Source: an uncultured Lachnospiraceae bacterium (GTDB taxonomy: Bacteria; Bacillota; Clostridia; Lachnospirales; Lachnospiraceae). From it: DNA of 37,832 nucleotides. Shown one piece after another: positions 16,207 through 23,503 of this stretch; the first letter of the stretch is position 1; every line of letters starts with the position of its first letter. The DNA is taken from positions 1 to 37,832 of the forward strand of contig CACZFV010000012.1 of the NCBI GenBank assembly GCA_902780465.1, in the 5' to 3' direction. The notes beneath the pieces were generated by a model that was given only the letters and a program-made list of their open reading frames with translations, ran no database searches and was not told the origin of the DNA. A program made the position numbers and the translations under genes.

Positions 16207-17724
16207 ATGAGTATGCATGCAACTTTCTGGGCGCTGATTCCGCCTATTGTAGCGATCGCGCTGGCGCTGCTCACCAAAGAGGTGTACAGCTCCCTGTTTC
16301 TCGGGATCCTGGTCGGCGGTCTGTTCTACTCCGGCTTCAGCTTTGAAGGCACGCTGGTCCACATTTTCAACGAGGGACTCATCGCCCAGGTCGCGGATGC
16401 CTACAACGCAGGCATCCTGGTGTTCCTGATCTTCCTCGGGATCATGGTCGCCCTGATGAACAAGGCCGGCGGATCGGCGGCCTTCGGAAAATGGGCTTCT
16501 GAACACATCCATTCCAGGATCGGCGTCCAGCTGGCAACCATCGCTTTAGGATGCCTGATCTTCATCGACGACTATTTCAACTGCCTCACCGTGGGCAGCG
16601 TGATGCGTCCTGTGACAGACCGCCAGAACGTTTCAAGAGCAAAGCTGGCTTATCTGATCGACGCTACCGCGGCTCCGGTCTGCATCATCGCCCCGATCTC
16701 TTCCTGGGCAGCGGCAGTCTCCGGTTTCGCTCCGGAGGGAACGAACGGACTGATGCTTTTTATCCGCGCCATCCCTTACAACTACTACGCGCTTCTCACC
16801 ATCCTGATGATGGTGACCCTGACGATCCTGAAGCTCGACTACGGCCCCATGGCGAAGCATGAGGCGAACGCGCTGAAAGGCGACATCTTCACTGTCGAGC
16901 CTCCGGTGGCGGGCGGTGACACCAGGACAGAAGGCAAAGGGACTGTACTGGATCTGGTGATGCCCATTACGATCCTCATCATCGGCTGCGTCATCGGAAT
17001 GATCTACTCCGGCGGCTTCTTCAGCGGAGAGACCTTCGTGGATTCCTTCGCGAACTCCGATGCTTCCGTCGGTCTTGTGCTTGGCTCCGCCTGTGCTCTG
17101 TTCGTGACGATCTTCATCTACGTGCTGCGCAGAGTCCTGAGCTTCAAGGAGTGCATGAGCTGCCTGACAGAGGGCTTCAAGGCGATGGTCCCGGCCATCA
17201 TGATCCTTTCCCTGGCCTGGACTCTGAAGGCGATGACGGATTCCCTCGGCGCCGCGGAATATGTCGCAGGCATTGTCGAGAACAGCGCAGGAAACATGCT
17301 GGGCTTCCTTCCGGCGATCATCTTCCTGATCGCGGTCGGTCTGTCCTTCGCAACCGGCACCTCCTGGGGAACCTTCGGCATCCTGATCCCGATCACTCTG
17401 AAGGTGTTCCCGCTGGAGAGCGGAAACCCGCTGGCGATCATCTGCGTCTCCGCCTGCATGGCAGGCGCTGTCTGCGGCGATCACTGCTCGCCCATCTCCG
17501 ATACGACCATCATGAGCTCCGCCGGAGCGCAGTGCGACCACATCGCCCACGTCTCCACTCAGATGCCTTACGCCATCACCTGCGCAGGGATCTCCTTCGT
17601 AACATACCTGGTGGCCGGATTTGTGAAGAACGCGGCTGTTTCCCTGGTGATCGGAGCGGCGCTGACCCTGGTCGTCATGTTTACCCTGCACATCGCGCAG
17701 AAAGGCGCGAAGGAAACCGCCTGA
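16207..17724 (+). CDS. nhaC: NhaC-family Na+/H+ antiporter
   Basis: A 505-residue polytopic membrane protein with about 12 hydrophobic segments. Family features include the opening ALIPPIVAIALALLTKEVYSS, the charged IFIDDYFNCLTVGSVMRPV segment (about 118-136), ATAAPVCIIAPISSW, and late FATGTSWGTFGILIPI and CGDHCSPISDTTIMSS motifs. NhaC-type carriers exchange sodium, or in some members an organic acid, against protons; which applies here is inferred only. It has its own promoter and is followed by a strong terminator, so it is probably monocistronic. Confidence 0.88.
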   Translation: MSMHATFWALIPPIVAIALALLTKEVYSSLFLGILVGGLFYSGFSFEGTLVHIFNEGLIAQVADAYNAGILVFLIFLGIMVALMNKAGGSAAFGKWASEHIHSRIGVQLATIALGCLIFIDDYFNCLTVGSVMRPVTDRQNVSRAKLAYLIDATAAPVCIIAPISSWAAAVSGFAPEGTNGLMLFIRAIPYNYYALLTILMMVTLTILKLDYGPMAKHEANALKGDIFTVEPPVAGGDTRTEGKGTVLDLVMPITILIIGCVIGMIYSGGFFSGETFVDSFANSDASVGLVLGSACALFVTIFIYVLRRVLSFKECMSCLTEGFKAMVPAIMILSLAWTLKAMTDSLGAAEYVAGIVENSAGNMLGFLPAIIFLIAVGLSFATGTSWGTFGILIPITLKVFPLESGNPLAIICVSACMAGAVCGDHCSPISDTTIMSSAGAQCDHIAHVSTQMPYAITCAGISFVTYLVAGFVKNAAVSLVIGAALTLVVMFTLHIAQKGAKETA

Positions 17725-17772
17725 GGGAAGCGGACGAAAGATCCGCGGGACAGAATCAAACAGAAAGACTGA

Positions 17773-17804
17773 AAAAAGACCTGGCTGTGCGGCCAGGTCT
17801 TTTT
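17773..17804. terminator. Bidirectional terminator between nhaC and the MATE gene
   Basis: GACCTGGC (17778-17785) pairs with GCCAGGTC (17792-17799) around a six-base loop, flanked by a five-base A-run and a five-base T-run that extend the stem. It serves nhaC on the plus strand and the MATE gene on the minus strand. Confidence 0.9.
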
Positions 17805-17822
17805 CAATGCGGAAGGAAGACG

Positions 17823-19199
17823 TTACATTCCGGGTTCCCCGATACGGCTGATGGTGTTTTCCCAGATGCGGCGGAGGAAGAAAAGCGAGAGGATCAGGGA
17901 TATGACCTCCGCGATGACGTAGGCCCACCAGACCCGGGAGAGCTCCCCGGAGAGGGAGAGAAGATACGCCGCCGGAAGCAGCACTACCAGCTGGCGGCAG
18001 ACAGAGACGACCATACTGTAAACACCTTTCCCAAGGGCCTGGAAGACGGTGCCGCAGACGATGCAGAAGGCGGCGATGGGGAAGGTGATGCCGATGATGC
18101 GGAAGGCGGTGGTGCCGATGGCCATCATGTTGTCGGAGGCGTTGAACATGCGGAAAAACACATGGGGGATCGTCTCGAACAGGATGAAACCCACTGTCAT
18201 GATACAGACGGCGGTGATGCAGGCGAGCTTCATAGTCTGTATGACGCGGTCCTTCCGCTGAGCGCCGTAGTTGTAGGAGATGATAGGCACGGCGCCGCTG
18301 TTCAGGCCGAAGACCGGCATGAAGATCATGCTGTTGATCTTGAAATAGACGCCGAACACTGCCGTGGCCGTGGGCGTGAAGGAGATGAGGATCTGGTTCA
18401 TACCGTAGGTCATGACGGAGCCGATGGCCTGCATGATCACGGAGGGCAGGCCGACAGAGAAGATGCCCCGGAGGACAAACGGGTCCGGACGGAAGCCGCG
18501 CACCTGGAACTTCACCTCATCGTTCTTTTTCAGGTTCAGGATCAGCGCCAGGGTCGCTGCGATGTGCTGTCCCATCACAGTCGCAGCGGCAGCTCCCGCG
18601 ATCCCGAGCTTCGGAGCCCCGAACAGGCCGAAGATCAGGATGGGGTCCATGACGATGTTGAAGATGGCGCCGGTCATCTGGGATACCATGGAATAAAATG
18701 TCCTGCCGGTGGCCTGCAGGATGCGTTCCAGGGTCACTTCCATAAACATGCCCAGGGAACAGCAGCAGACGATGCGCATATAGATGTAGCCGTTGGCGCG
18801 GATGTCCGGGTCGGAGGTCTGGACGTCAAAGAAGGGCTTTGTCAGAAACAGGCCGACCAGCATGAAGGCGGCCATGACCAGCAACTCGATGAAGATGCCG
18901 TTGACAGCGCTCTTGTTGACGTTTTCGAAGTTCTTCTGGCCCAGGGAGCGGGAGAGAAAGGCGTTGATGCCGACCGCCAGTCCCACTGCAAAGGAGATCA
19001 TAAGAGTCTGGATGGGGAAGGCGAGGCTGACAGCGGTCAGTGCGTTCTCACTGATCATCGACACAAAGATGGAGTCCACGATGTTGTAGAGGGCCTGAAC
19101 CATCATGGAGAGCATCATGGGGATGGACATGGAGGCCAGGAGCCGTCCCACCGGCATGGTTCCCATTTTGTTTTCTTTTACTGGTGCGGTCTGAGGCAT
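17823..19199 (-). CDS. MATE-family multidrug or metabolite efflux transporter
   Basis: A 458-residue membrane protein of the MATE family (12 predicted segments in two homologous halves), which exports cations or drugs using a sodium or proton gradient. The N-terminal MPVGRLLASMSIPMMLSMMVQALYNIVDSIFVS and the internal GINAFLSRSLGQ motif are characteristic; GLPSVIMQAIGSVMTYGMNQIL marks the second half. The frame is open to 19286, but ATG 19199 has AAAGGA eight bases upstream and removes a non-homologous 29-residue extension. The substrate is unknown. Transcribed divergently from the fructokinase gene. Confidence 0.88.
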   Translation of the reverse strand: MPQTAPVKENKMGTMPVGRLLASMSIPMMLSMMVQALYNIVDSIFVSMISENALTAVSLAFPIQTLMISFAVGLAVGINAFLSRSLGQKNFENVNKSAVNGIFIELLVMAAFMLVGLFLTKPFFDVQTSDPDIRANGYIYMRIVCCCSLGMFMEVTLERILQATGRTFYSMVSQMTGAIFNIVMDPILIFGLFGAPKLGIAGAAAATVMGQHIAATLALILNLKKNDEVKFQVRGFRPDPFVLRGIFSVGLPSVIMQAIGSVMTYGMNQILISFTPTATAVFGVYFKINSMIFMPVFGLNSGAVPIISYNYGAQRKDRVIQTMKLACITAVCIMTVGFILFETIPHVFFRMFNASDNMMAIGTTAFRIIGITFPIAAFCIVCGTVFQALGKGVYSMVVSVCRQLVVLLPAAYLLSLSGELSRVWWAYVIAEVISLILSLFFLRRIWENTISRIGEPGM

Positions 19200-19266
19200 G
19201 GTGTCGATCCTTTCAGCCGCAGAGGACTCTTCCGGCCCTGCAGCGGCGGCAGATTTTACTGTAATC

Positions 19267-19324
19267 AGTATACATCTTTTGTACATGTGCAGGAATAGAA
19301 AGAATGTCCAAACAATGGTATACT
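19267..19324. promoter_or_regulatory. Divergent promoter pair between MATE and fructokinase genes
   Basis: Minus strand: TATACT (19267-19272) about 68 bases before the MATE start. Plus strand: extended -10 TGGTATACT (19316-19324) about 44 bases before the fructokinase start. Neither has a strong -35. An imperfect 12-bp palindrome TGTACATGTGCA (19280-19291) lies between them and could be an operator; this is only a pattern observation. Confidence 0.4.
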
Positions 19325-19367
19325 GTTGTTAACTATTACCACTACCATATGCAGGAGGATTCACGCT

Positions 19368-20333
19368 ATGATTGAAGTTGCGGCACTGGGAGAACTGCTG
19401 ATCGATTTTGCGGAAAAAAGCGTTGATGCTGACGGGTATCCTACGATGGCGGCACATGCAGGAGGAGCTCCTGCGAATTTCCTCGCTGCCCTGAACCACT
19501 TCGGACACAAGGGTGCGCTCCTTGGAAAAGTGGGTGATGACGCGTTCGGGAAAATGCTGCTGAAGACCCTGGAAGATGCCGGGATCTCGACCGCCGGGAT
19601 CGTGATGGATTCTGACGTGTTCACGACACTGGCGTTCGTGACCTTCGACAAGAGCGGGGACCGCTCCTTCAGTTTCGCGAGAAAGCCCGGCGCGGACACC
19701 TGCCTCAGGTTCGACGAAGTGAATACGGAGCTGATCGATGAGGCGAAAGTATTCCATTTCGGTACCCTTTCCCTGACGGACGAACCGGTCCGCTCCACAA
19801 CCAAGGCCTGCGTCGCCTACGCGAAAGCGGCGGGGAAGATGATCACCTGTGACCCGAATCTCCGACTGAACCTCTGGAAGAGCGCGGAAGAGGCGAAGGA
19901 GCAGATGGAATGGGCGCTGCATCAGGCAGACGTTGTGAAGATCAGCGACGAAGAAGTGGAATTCCTGTGGGGCCTGACTCCGGAGGAAGGCGCGGACAAG
20001 CTGCTGAAGGAATACGGTGTCAGCCTGGCCATGGTCACGCTGGGGCCGAAGGGATGCTATCTGAAGAACCGGACTGCAACTGCGCGGGTCAACAGCCCGA
20101 AGGTCCACCCTGTAGACACCACCGGTGCCGGAGATATTTTCGGCGGCTCCGCTGTGACACAGCTCCTGGAAGCAGGAAAGGCACCGGCGGATCTTGACGA
20201 AGAAGCCCTGATCAAGGTGGGAAGCTTCGCCTCCACCTCTGCGAGCCTCAGCACAGAGTTTTCCGGCGGCATTCCCAGCATTCAGGACCGCGAGACTGTG
20301 GAGAACAGGATCGCTGCGGACCGGAAAGCCTGA
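19368..20333 (+). CDS. scrK: PfkB-family sugar kinase, probable fructokinase
   Basis: A 321-residue ribokinase-family enzyme. The opening ALGELLIDF, the GGAPANFLAAL motif (about 27-37), GKVGDDAFGKML and the C-terminal DTTGAGD (250-256, catalytic Asp 256) closely match bacterial fructokinases that phosphorylate fructose at C6. Specificity for fructose rather than another ketose or nucleoside is inferred. The frame is open from 19326, but ATG 19368 is preceded by GCAGGAGG and gives the conserved N-terminus. No sucrose hydrolase or PTS gene is adjacent. Confidence 0.82.
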   Translation: MIEVAALGELLIDFAEKSVDADGYPTMAAHAGGAPANFLAALNHFGHKGALLGKVGDDAFGKMLLKTLEDAGISTAGIVMDSDVFTTLAFVTFDKSGDRSFSFARKPGADTCLRFDEVNTELIDEAKVFHFGTLSLTDEPVRSTTKACVAYAKAAGKMITCDPNLRLNLWKSAEEAKEQMEWALHQADVVKISDEEVEFLWGLTPEEGADKLLKEYGVSLAMVTLGPKGCYLKNRTATARVNSPKVHPVDTTGAGDIFGGSAVTQLLEAGKAPADLDEEALIKVGSFASTSASLSTEFSGGIPSIQDRETVENRIAADRKA

Positions 20334-20375
20334 GAAACAGAGAAGTTACCACTTTCTTAAGAATTCTGCGGTTCC

Positions 20376-20403
20376 TTGACATCAGGTCGATCCATTTTAT
20401 AAT
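20376..20403 (+). promoter_or_regulatory. Strong SigA-type promoter of the first 3D-domain gene
   Basis: A perfect TTGACA (20376-20381) and perfect TATAAT (20398-20403) are separated by 16 bp. Transcription should start near 20410, about 36 bases before the gene. This is the best promoter match in the window. Confidence 0.85.
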
Positions 20404-20445
20404 AAATGGTGTAACACAAATGTAATAATTTGGACCGGAGGCAGT

Positions 20446-21120
20446 ATGAGAAGACATTTTACAGTGATTCTTTCTATTCTATTGGCGTTGTCAGCAGCCT
20501 CACCTGCTTCAGCAGCCAAGCTGAAAAAGAACAATGTGGAGAATATTGCCGCCAGGGAAGAGCAGGAAGCCAGGGATGCCGTTTCGGGACCCGCAGCAGG
20601 AGAAGCCTCAGGGGAGGAACTGCAGGCTGAGGCAGGCGGAAAGCCTGGCGAAGTGACAGGGAACAGTGCTCCGGAAATGGCAGTGCAGAAAACGGAAGCG
20701 CCTGCGGGAGAGGAACAGGGCGCAGAACCTGCTGAGGAAACAGAGCAGAGTGAAGAGACCGCCGCGGAAGCAGAGAAGGAAACAGAAGCTCCGGCCGCGG
20801 AAGCAGAACAGGAAACGGAAGCCCCGGCTGCGGAAAGAGGAGAGAAGGGGACGTATCTCGGAAACTTCACCACCACCGGTTATTCCAACCCGGACGGCAG
20901 CGCGAGCGCTGACGGCACGATGCCCAGGGCACGACACACCGTTTCCACCGACTGGAAGGTCCTTCCGCCCGGGACCCGGATCCGCTTTGGTGACAGCGAC
21001 ATCATCTACACTGTGGAGGACACGGGCGTACACGGAAACTGGGTGGATGTCTATTATCCCACCCACAGCGAAGCGTGGAGCCACGGTCTGCAGTACAAGG
21101 ATGTGTACCTGGTAGACTGA
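20446..21120 (+). CDS. Secreted 3D-domain protein (cell-wall associated)
   Basis: A 224-residue exported protein: a Sec signal (residues 1-24, ending ASA), an Ala/Glu-rich linker with repeated TEAPAAEAEQE units (about 75-132), and a C-terminal 3D domain (about 136-224). The 3D fold is a small double-psi barrel related to the catalytic core of MltA and to the ends of Rpf/YabE-type wall proteins. The three conserved Asp are visible in STDWKVLPPGT, VEDTG and WVDVYY. Such proteins are thought to cleave or bind peptidoglycan. Unlike its downstream relative it lacks the Cys-containing TAYCPCYQC motif. Start follows GGAGG. Confidence 0.83.
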   Translation: MRRHFTVILSILLALSAASPASAAKLKKNNVENIAAREEQEARDAVSGPAAGEASGEELQAEAGGKPGEVTGNSAPEMAVQKTEAPAGEEQGAEPAEETEQSEETAAEAEKETEAPAAEAEQETEAPAAERGEKGTYLGNFTTTGYSNPDGSASADGTMPRARHTVSTDWKVLPPGTRIRFGDSDIIYTVEDTGVHGNWVDVYYPTHSEAWSHGLQYKDVYLVD

Positions 21121-21122
21121 GA

Positions 21123-21152
21123 TTTATGTAAACTGTAACATTTATGTAAACT
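21123..21152. repeat. Two direct copies of TTTATGTAAACT
   Basis: Copies at 21123-21134 and 21141-21152 are identical over 12 bases and 18 bp apart start to start. They lie just after the stop of the first 3D gene in an AT-rich gap. Possible roles include a regulator site or decay of a duplicated sequence; nothing decides between them. Confidence 0.6.
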
Positions 21153-21192
21153 ATTAAAAAAGCATAAAAACCACATTTGATTCACATAATAT

Positions 21193-21223
21193 GCAGCCCC
21201 TTTACCACAGAGGCTGCTTTTTT
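21193..21223 (+). terminator. Terminator after the first 3D-domain gene
   Basis: GCAGCC (21193-21198) pairs with GGCTGC (21212-21217), with a partly paired loop, followed by six T. It separates the two 3D-domain genes into independent transcripts. Confidence 0.78.
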
Positions 21224-21277
21224 CTGCCAAAAATGCGGAAAATGCCCCCACTTTTTCAAAAAATGAAGTTCCGGCAC

Positions 21278-21308
21278 TTGACATATGACAATCTTATGTT
21301 AATATAAA
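21278..21308 (+). promoter_or_regulatory. SigA-type promoter of the second 3D-domain gene
   Basis: A perfect TTGACA is at 21278-21283. The likely -10 is TAATAT at 21300-21305 (spacer 16) or TATAAA at 21303-21308 (spacer 19). The region is strongly AT-rich. Confidence 0.65.
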
Positions 21309-21350
21309 CGTGTTAGAATATTACACAAATATTAAGAGGTTTTACAAAAA

Positions 21351-22106
21351 ATGTTCAATATCTTGTTGTCTATGAAGAAGGCAGCCATATATATCGTGGT
21401 TCTGGTGCTCGCTTTCTTCCCCGCAGTTTTCATAGAGACCCCGGTGAAGACCTACGCCGCTGGTGTCGCGGAGGAGGAAGTGCAGGCTACGGAGCCGGCA
21501 GAGGCTGCTGAAGCTGTGACGGAGCCCGCCCCTGAGGCAGAGGCTCCCGAAGAGATGGATCTTCCGGACATCGATTTTCTTGACATTCCGGAGATCCAGG
21601 ACGCAAAGATCGACGCGCAGGCAACGCTGATGGCGAAGCGCGAGGATCTGGACCGTGCATGGCTCGAACTGAAAGAGAAAGAGCAGGAAGAGGCGAGGGA
21701 GCGGATGCGTGAAGCCGCCGAGGCAGCTGCCGCAAAGGTTTCTGCGTCAAAGGAGGAAGAGGAAAGCAGAGAAAGCCACAGTTCCGGTTCTGCTGAGACG
21801 GCGGAACATGGAAGCGGAAGAGACCTGGGTCAGTTCAAGCTGACAGCTTACTGCCCGTGCTACCAGTGCTCCGAAGGCTGGGGCCGCATGACCAGTTCCG
21901 GTCATCTGGCGCAGGAGAGGCACACCATCGCAACAGATCCGAGTGTGATTCCGGAGGGAACCAAGGTCGAGATCAATGGTGTCGTCTACACAGCAGAGGA
22001 TATCGGCGGAGGAGTCAGAGGCAACCACATCGACATCTTCTATGAGAGCCATGAGGAGTGCCTGCAGTTCGGCGTCCGTTACGCGGAGGTCTACAAAGTC
22101 AACTGA
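21351..22106 (+). CDS. Secreted 3D-domain protein with coiled-coil stalk
   Basis: A 251-residue exported protein. An N-terminal hydrophobic segment (about residues 9-27) serves as signal or anchor, followed by an acidic Ala/Glu/Pro linker, a charged heptad-like region (about 85-130, many Lys/Glu/Arg) likely to form a coiled coil, and a 3D domain from about 159 to the end. The domain has the classic opening LGQFKLTAYCPCYQC, the ATDPSVIPEGT and AEDIGGG motifs and HIDIFY, so all three Asp positions are present. The expected role is peptidoglycan cleavage or binding at the cell surface. AGAGG precedes the start; the gene has its own promoter and terminator. Confidence 0.85.
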   Translation: MFNILLSMKKAAIYIVVLVLAFFPAVFIETPVKTYAAGVAEEEVQATEPAEAAEAVTEPAPEAEAPEEMDLPDIDFLDIPEIQDAKIDAQATLMAKREDLDRAWLELKEKEQEEARERMREAAEAAAAKVSASKEEEESRESHSSGSAETAEHGSGRDLGQFKLTAYCPCYQCSEGWGRMTSSGHLAQERHTIATDPSVIPEGTKVEINGVVYTAEDIGGGVRGNHIDIFYESHEECLQFGVRYAEVYKVN

Positions 22107-22130
22107 ATAAGACAGATCTGTGAATGAAAG

Positions 22131-22179
22131 GCTGCTGCGCCGGGAGAAGTTATCATGGACCCGGCGCGGCGGCTTTTTT
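22131..22179 (+). terminator. Terminator after the second 3D-domain gene
   Basis: GCTGCTGCGCCGGG (22131-22144) pairs with CCCGGCGCGGCGGC (22160-22173), using two G-U pairs, followed by six T (22174-22179). The loop is 15 bases. Confidence 0.87.
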
Positions 22180-22243
22180 CAATTGTCTTGTTTTTTCGGA
22201 AGAATTGTGTTAAATAAGATTGATGCGGAAGGAGTTATTCCAG

Positions 22244-22966
22244 ATGAACACAATGAACCGATCGGAATTTATGAGAGGAATGCGCCACGGGTGGCCTATC
22301 GGCGTCGGATACTTCGCAGTGTCCTTTGCGCTGGGCATCGCCGCCCGGAACGCGGGGTTTACGGCACTGCAGGCGTCAGTGATGAGCGCGGCCTGCACTG
22401 CCAGCGCAGGTGAATTCGGCGGTGTGACTGTCGCTGCGGCAGGGGGCACGTTCCTTGAAATGGCAATCATGGAACTGGTGGTCAACGCAAGATATCTCCT
22501 GATGTCCTGCGCGCTCACCCAGAAGCTTGAACCGAAGCTGGGTACACTGCACCGTATGATCCTGGCAAATTTTGTGACGGACGAGATCTTCGGCCTGTCA
22601 GCGGCTGTCCCCGGGAAACTGAATCCTTTCTATACCTATGGGATCATCTCTGTCTCATGGCCTGGCTGGATCATCGGCACATGCCTCGGCGTCATCATGG
22701 GAAACGTTCTTCCCGCCAATGTAGTGAGCGCCCTTTCCGTGGGACTGTACGGCATGTTTCTTGCCATCATCATCCCCCCCGTGCGCACCAACCGCGTACT
22801 TGCCTGCCTGGTGCCGCTGTCCATGGCGGCCAGCTGGGTCTTTACAAAAATGAATGATGCGGGCATCATCCGGATCTCCGGAGGCACACGCATCATCCTG
22901 CTGACTGTGGTGATCTCTCTCGCGGCTGCAGTTTTGTTCCCGCGCGGTGAAGAGGAGGATAAATAA
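22244..22966 (+). CDS. azlC: AzlC-family branched-chain amino acid exporter, large subunit
   Basis: A 240-residue membrane protein matching AzlC, with the conserved GYFAVSFALGIAARNAG, CTASAGEFGG and VVNARYLLMS segments and about six hydrophobic spans. With AzlD it exports branched-chain amino acids or analogues such as 4-azaleucine. The frame opens at a TTG at 22220, but AAGGAG (22229-22234) is nine bases before ATG 22244. The stop overlaps the azlD start by one base (TAATG). Opposite in effect to the livJHMGF importer elsewhere in the window. Confidence 0.9.
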   Translation: MNTMNRSEFMRGMRHGWPIGVGYFAVSFALGIAARNAGFTALQASVMSAACTASAGEFGGVTVAAAGGTFLEMAIMELVVNARYLLMSCALTQKLEPKLGTLHRMILANFVTDEIFGLSAAVPGKLNPFYTYGIISVSWPGWIIGTCLGVIMGNVLPANVVSALSVGLYGMFLAIIIPPVRTNRVLACLVPLSMAASWVFTKMNDAGIIRISGGTRIILLTVVISLAAAVLFPRGEEEDK

Positions 22967-23271
22967 TGCATTCGATCTGGTCTTATATCCTGGTGATGGC
23001 GATCGTGACCTACTCGATCCGGGTCCTGCCGCTCACCCTGATCCGGAGAGAGATCAAAAACCGGACCATCCGTTCCTTTTTATATTATGTTCCTTATGTG
23101 ACCCTGGCGGTCATGACCTTCCCGGCGATCATCAATGAGACGGCGACACCGGCCTCCGGCGCCGCGGCGCTCCTTGTCGGCATCGGCCTTGCGTTCATGG
23201 GAAACGATCTGATGATCGTATCCATCGCGTGCTGCGCCACGGTGTTCGTCGCGGAACTCCTGCTCCTGTAA
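22966..23271 (+). CDS. azlD: AzlD-family branched-chain amino acid exporter, small subunit
   Basis: A 101-residue protein with about four hydrophobic segments and the typical TYSIRVLPLTLIRREIKNR start and YYVPYVTLAVMTFPAII core. It partners AzlC. AGGAGG at 22953-22958 and the one-base stop/start overlap show coupled translation. Confidence 0.9.
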   Translation: MHSIWSYILVMAIVTYSIRVLPLTLIRREIKNRTIRSFLYYVPYVTLAVMTFPAIINETATPASGAAALLVGIGLAFMGNDLMIVSIACCATVFVAELLLL

Positions 23272-23292
23272 GCGGCTCGCTTATAAAAAAAT

Positions 23293-23320
23293 GAGACTGT
23301 CATGCGGCAGTCTCTTTTTT
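23293..23320 (+). terminator. Terminator of azlCD
   Basis: GAGACTG (23293-23299) pairs with CAGTCTC (23308-23314), with an eight-base loop and six T. An A-run before the stem would also let it act on the minus strand, for the kinase gene, were the inverted-repeat element not in between. Confidence 0.87.
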
Positions 23321-23503
23321 ATTTAGAGTAGAAGGACGCGTGCCCAAAGGACAAATCGTTCCCGCCGGAGAGTTTCGCGAGCAGCGCGTCGCCGCGACGG
23401 CGACCCAACGATCTTATGGAGCCCAAAGCGGCGTCCGGATCGCTGCGAAGTGAAACCGACAGAGGGAATGTTGTCCTTCGGACACGCGTCCTTCTTTATT
23501 TAG
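23318..23503. repeat. 164-bp MITE-like inverted-repeat element with flanking 9-bp direct repeats
   Basis: The core is 23331-23494. Its outer 24 bases (23331-23354 and 23471-23494) are inverted repeats matching at 22 of 24 positions. The match continues in broken form inward: TTCCC, GTTTC and GCAGCG blocks at 23359-23386 pair with 23441-23468, so the transcript would fold into a long hairpin. The centre holds a perfect hairpin GTCGCCG-CGA-CGGCGAC (23388-23404). TTTATTTAG occurs at 23318-23326 and again at 23495-23503, like a target-site duplication, with four extra bases on the left. The right copy contains the stop codon of the neighbouring kinase gene. No open frame or transposase is present. 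Could be a MITE, a dispersed palindromic repeat or a structured RNA. Confidence 0.65.

Noticed and set aside
17151-19298. Long plus-strand frame (715 residues) covering nhaC and the MATE gene in another frame
   Set aside because: Its composition is extremely Asp/His/Gly-rich and it runs antisense to the clearly assigned MATE gene and out of frame in nhaC.
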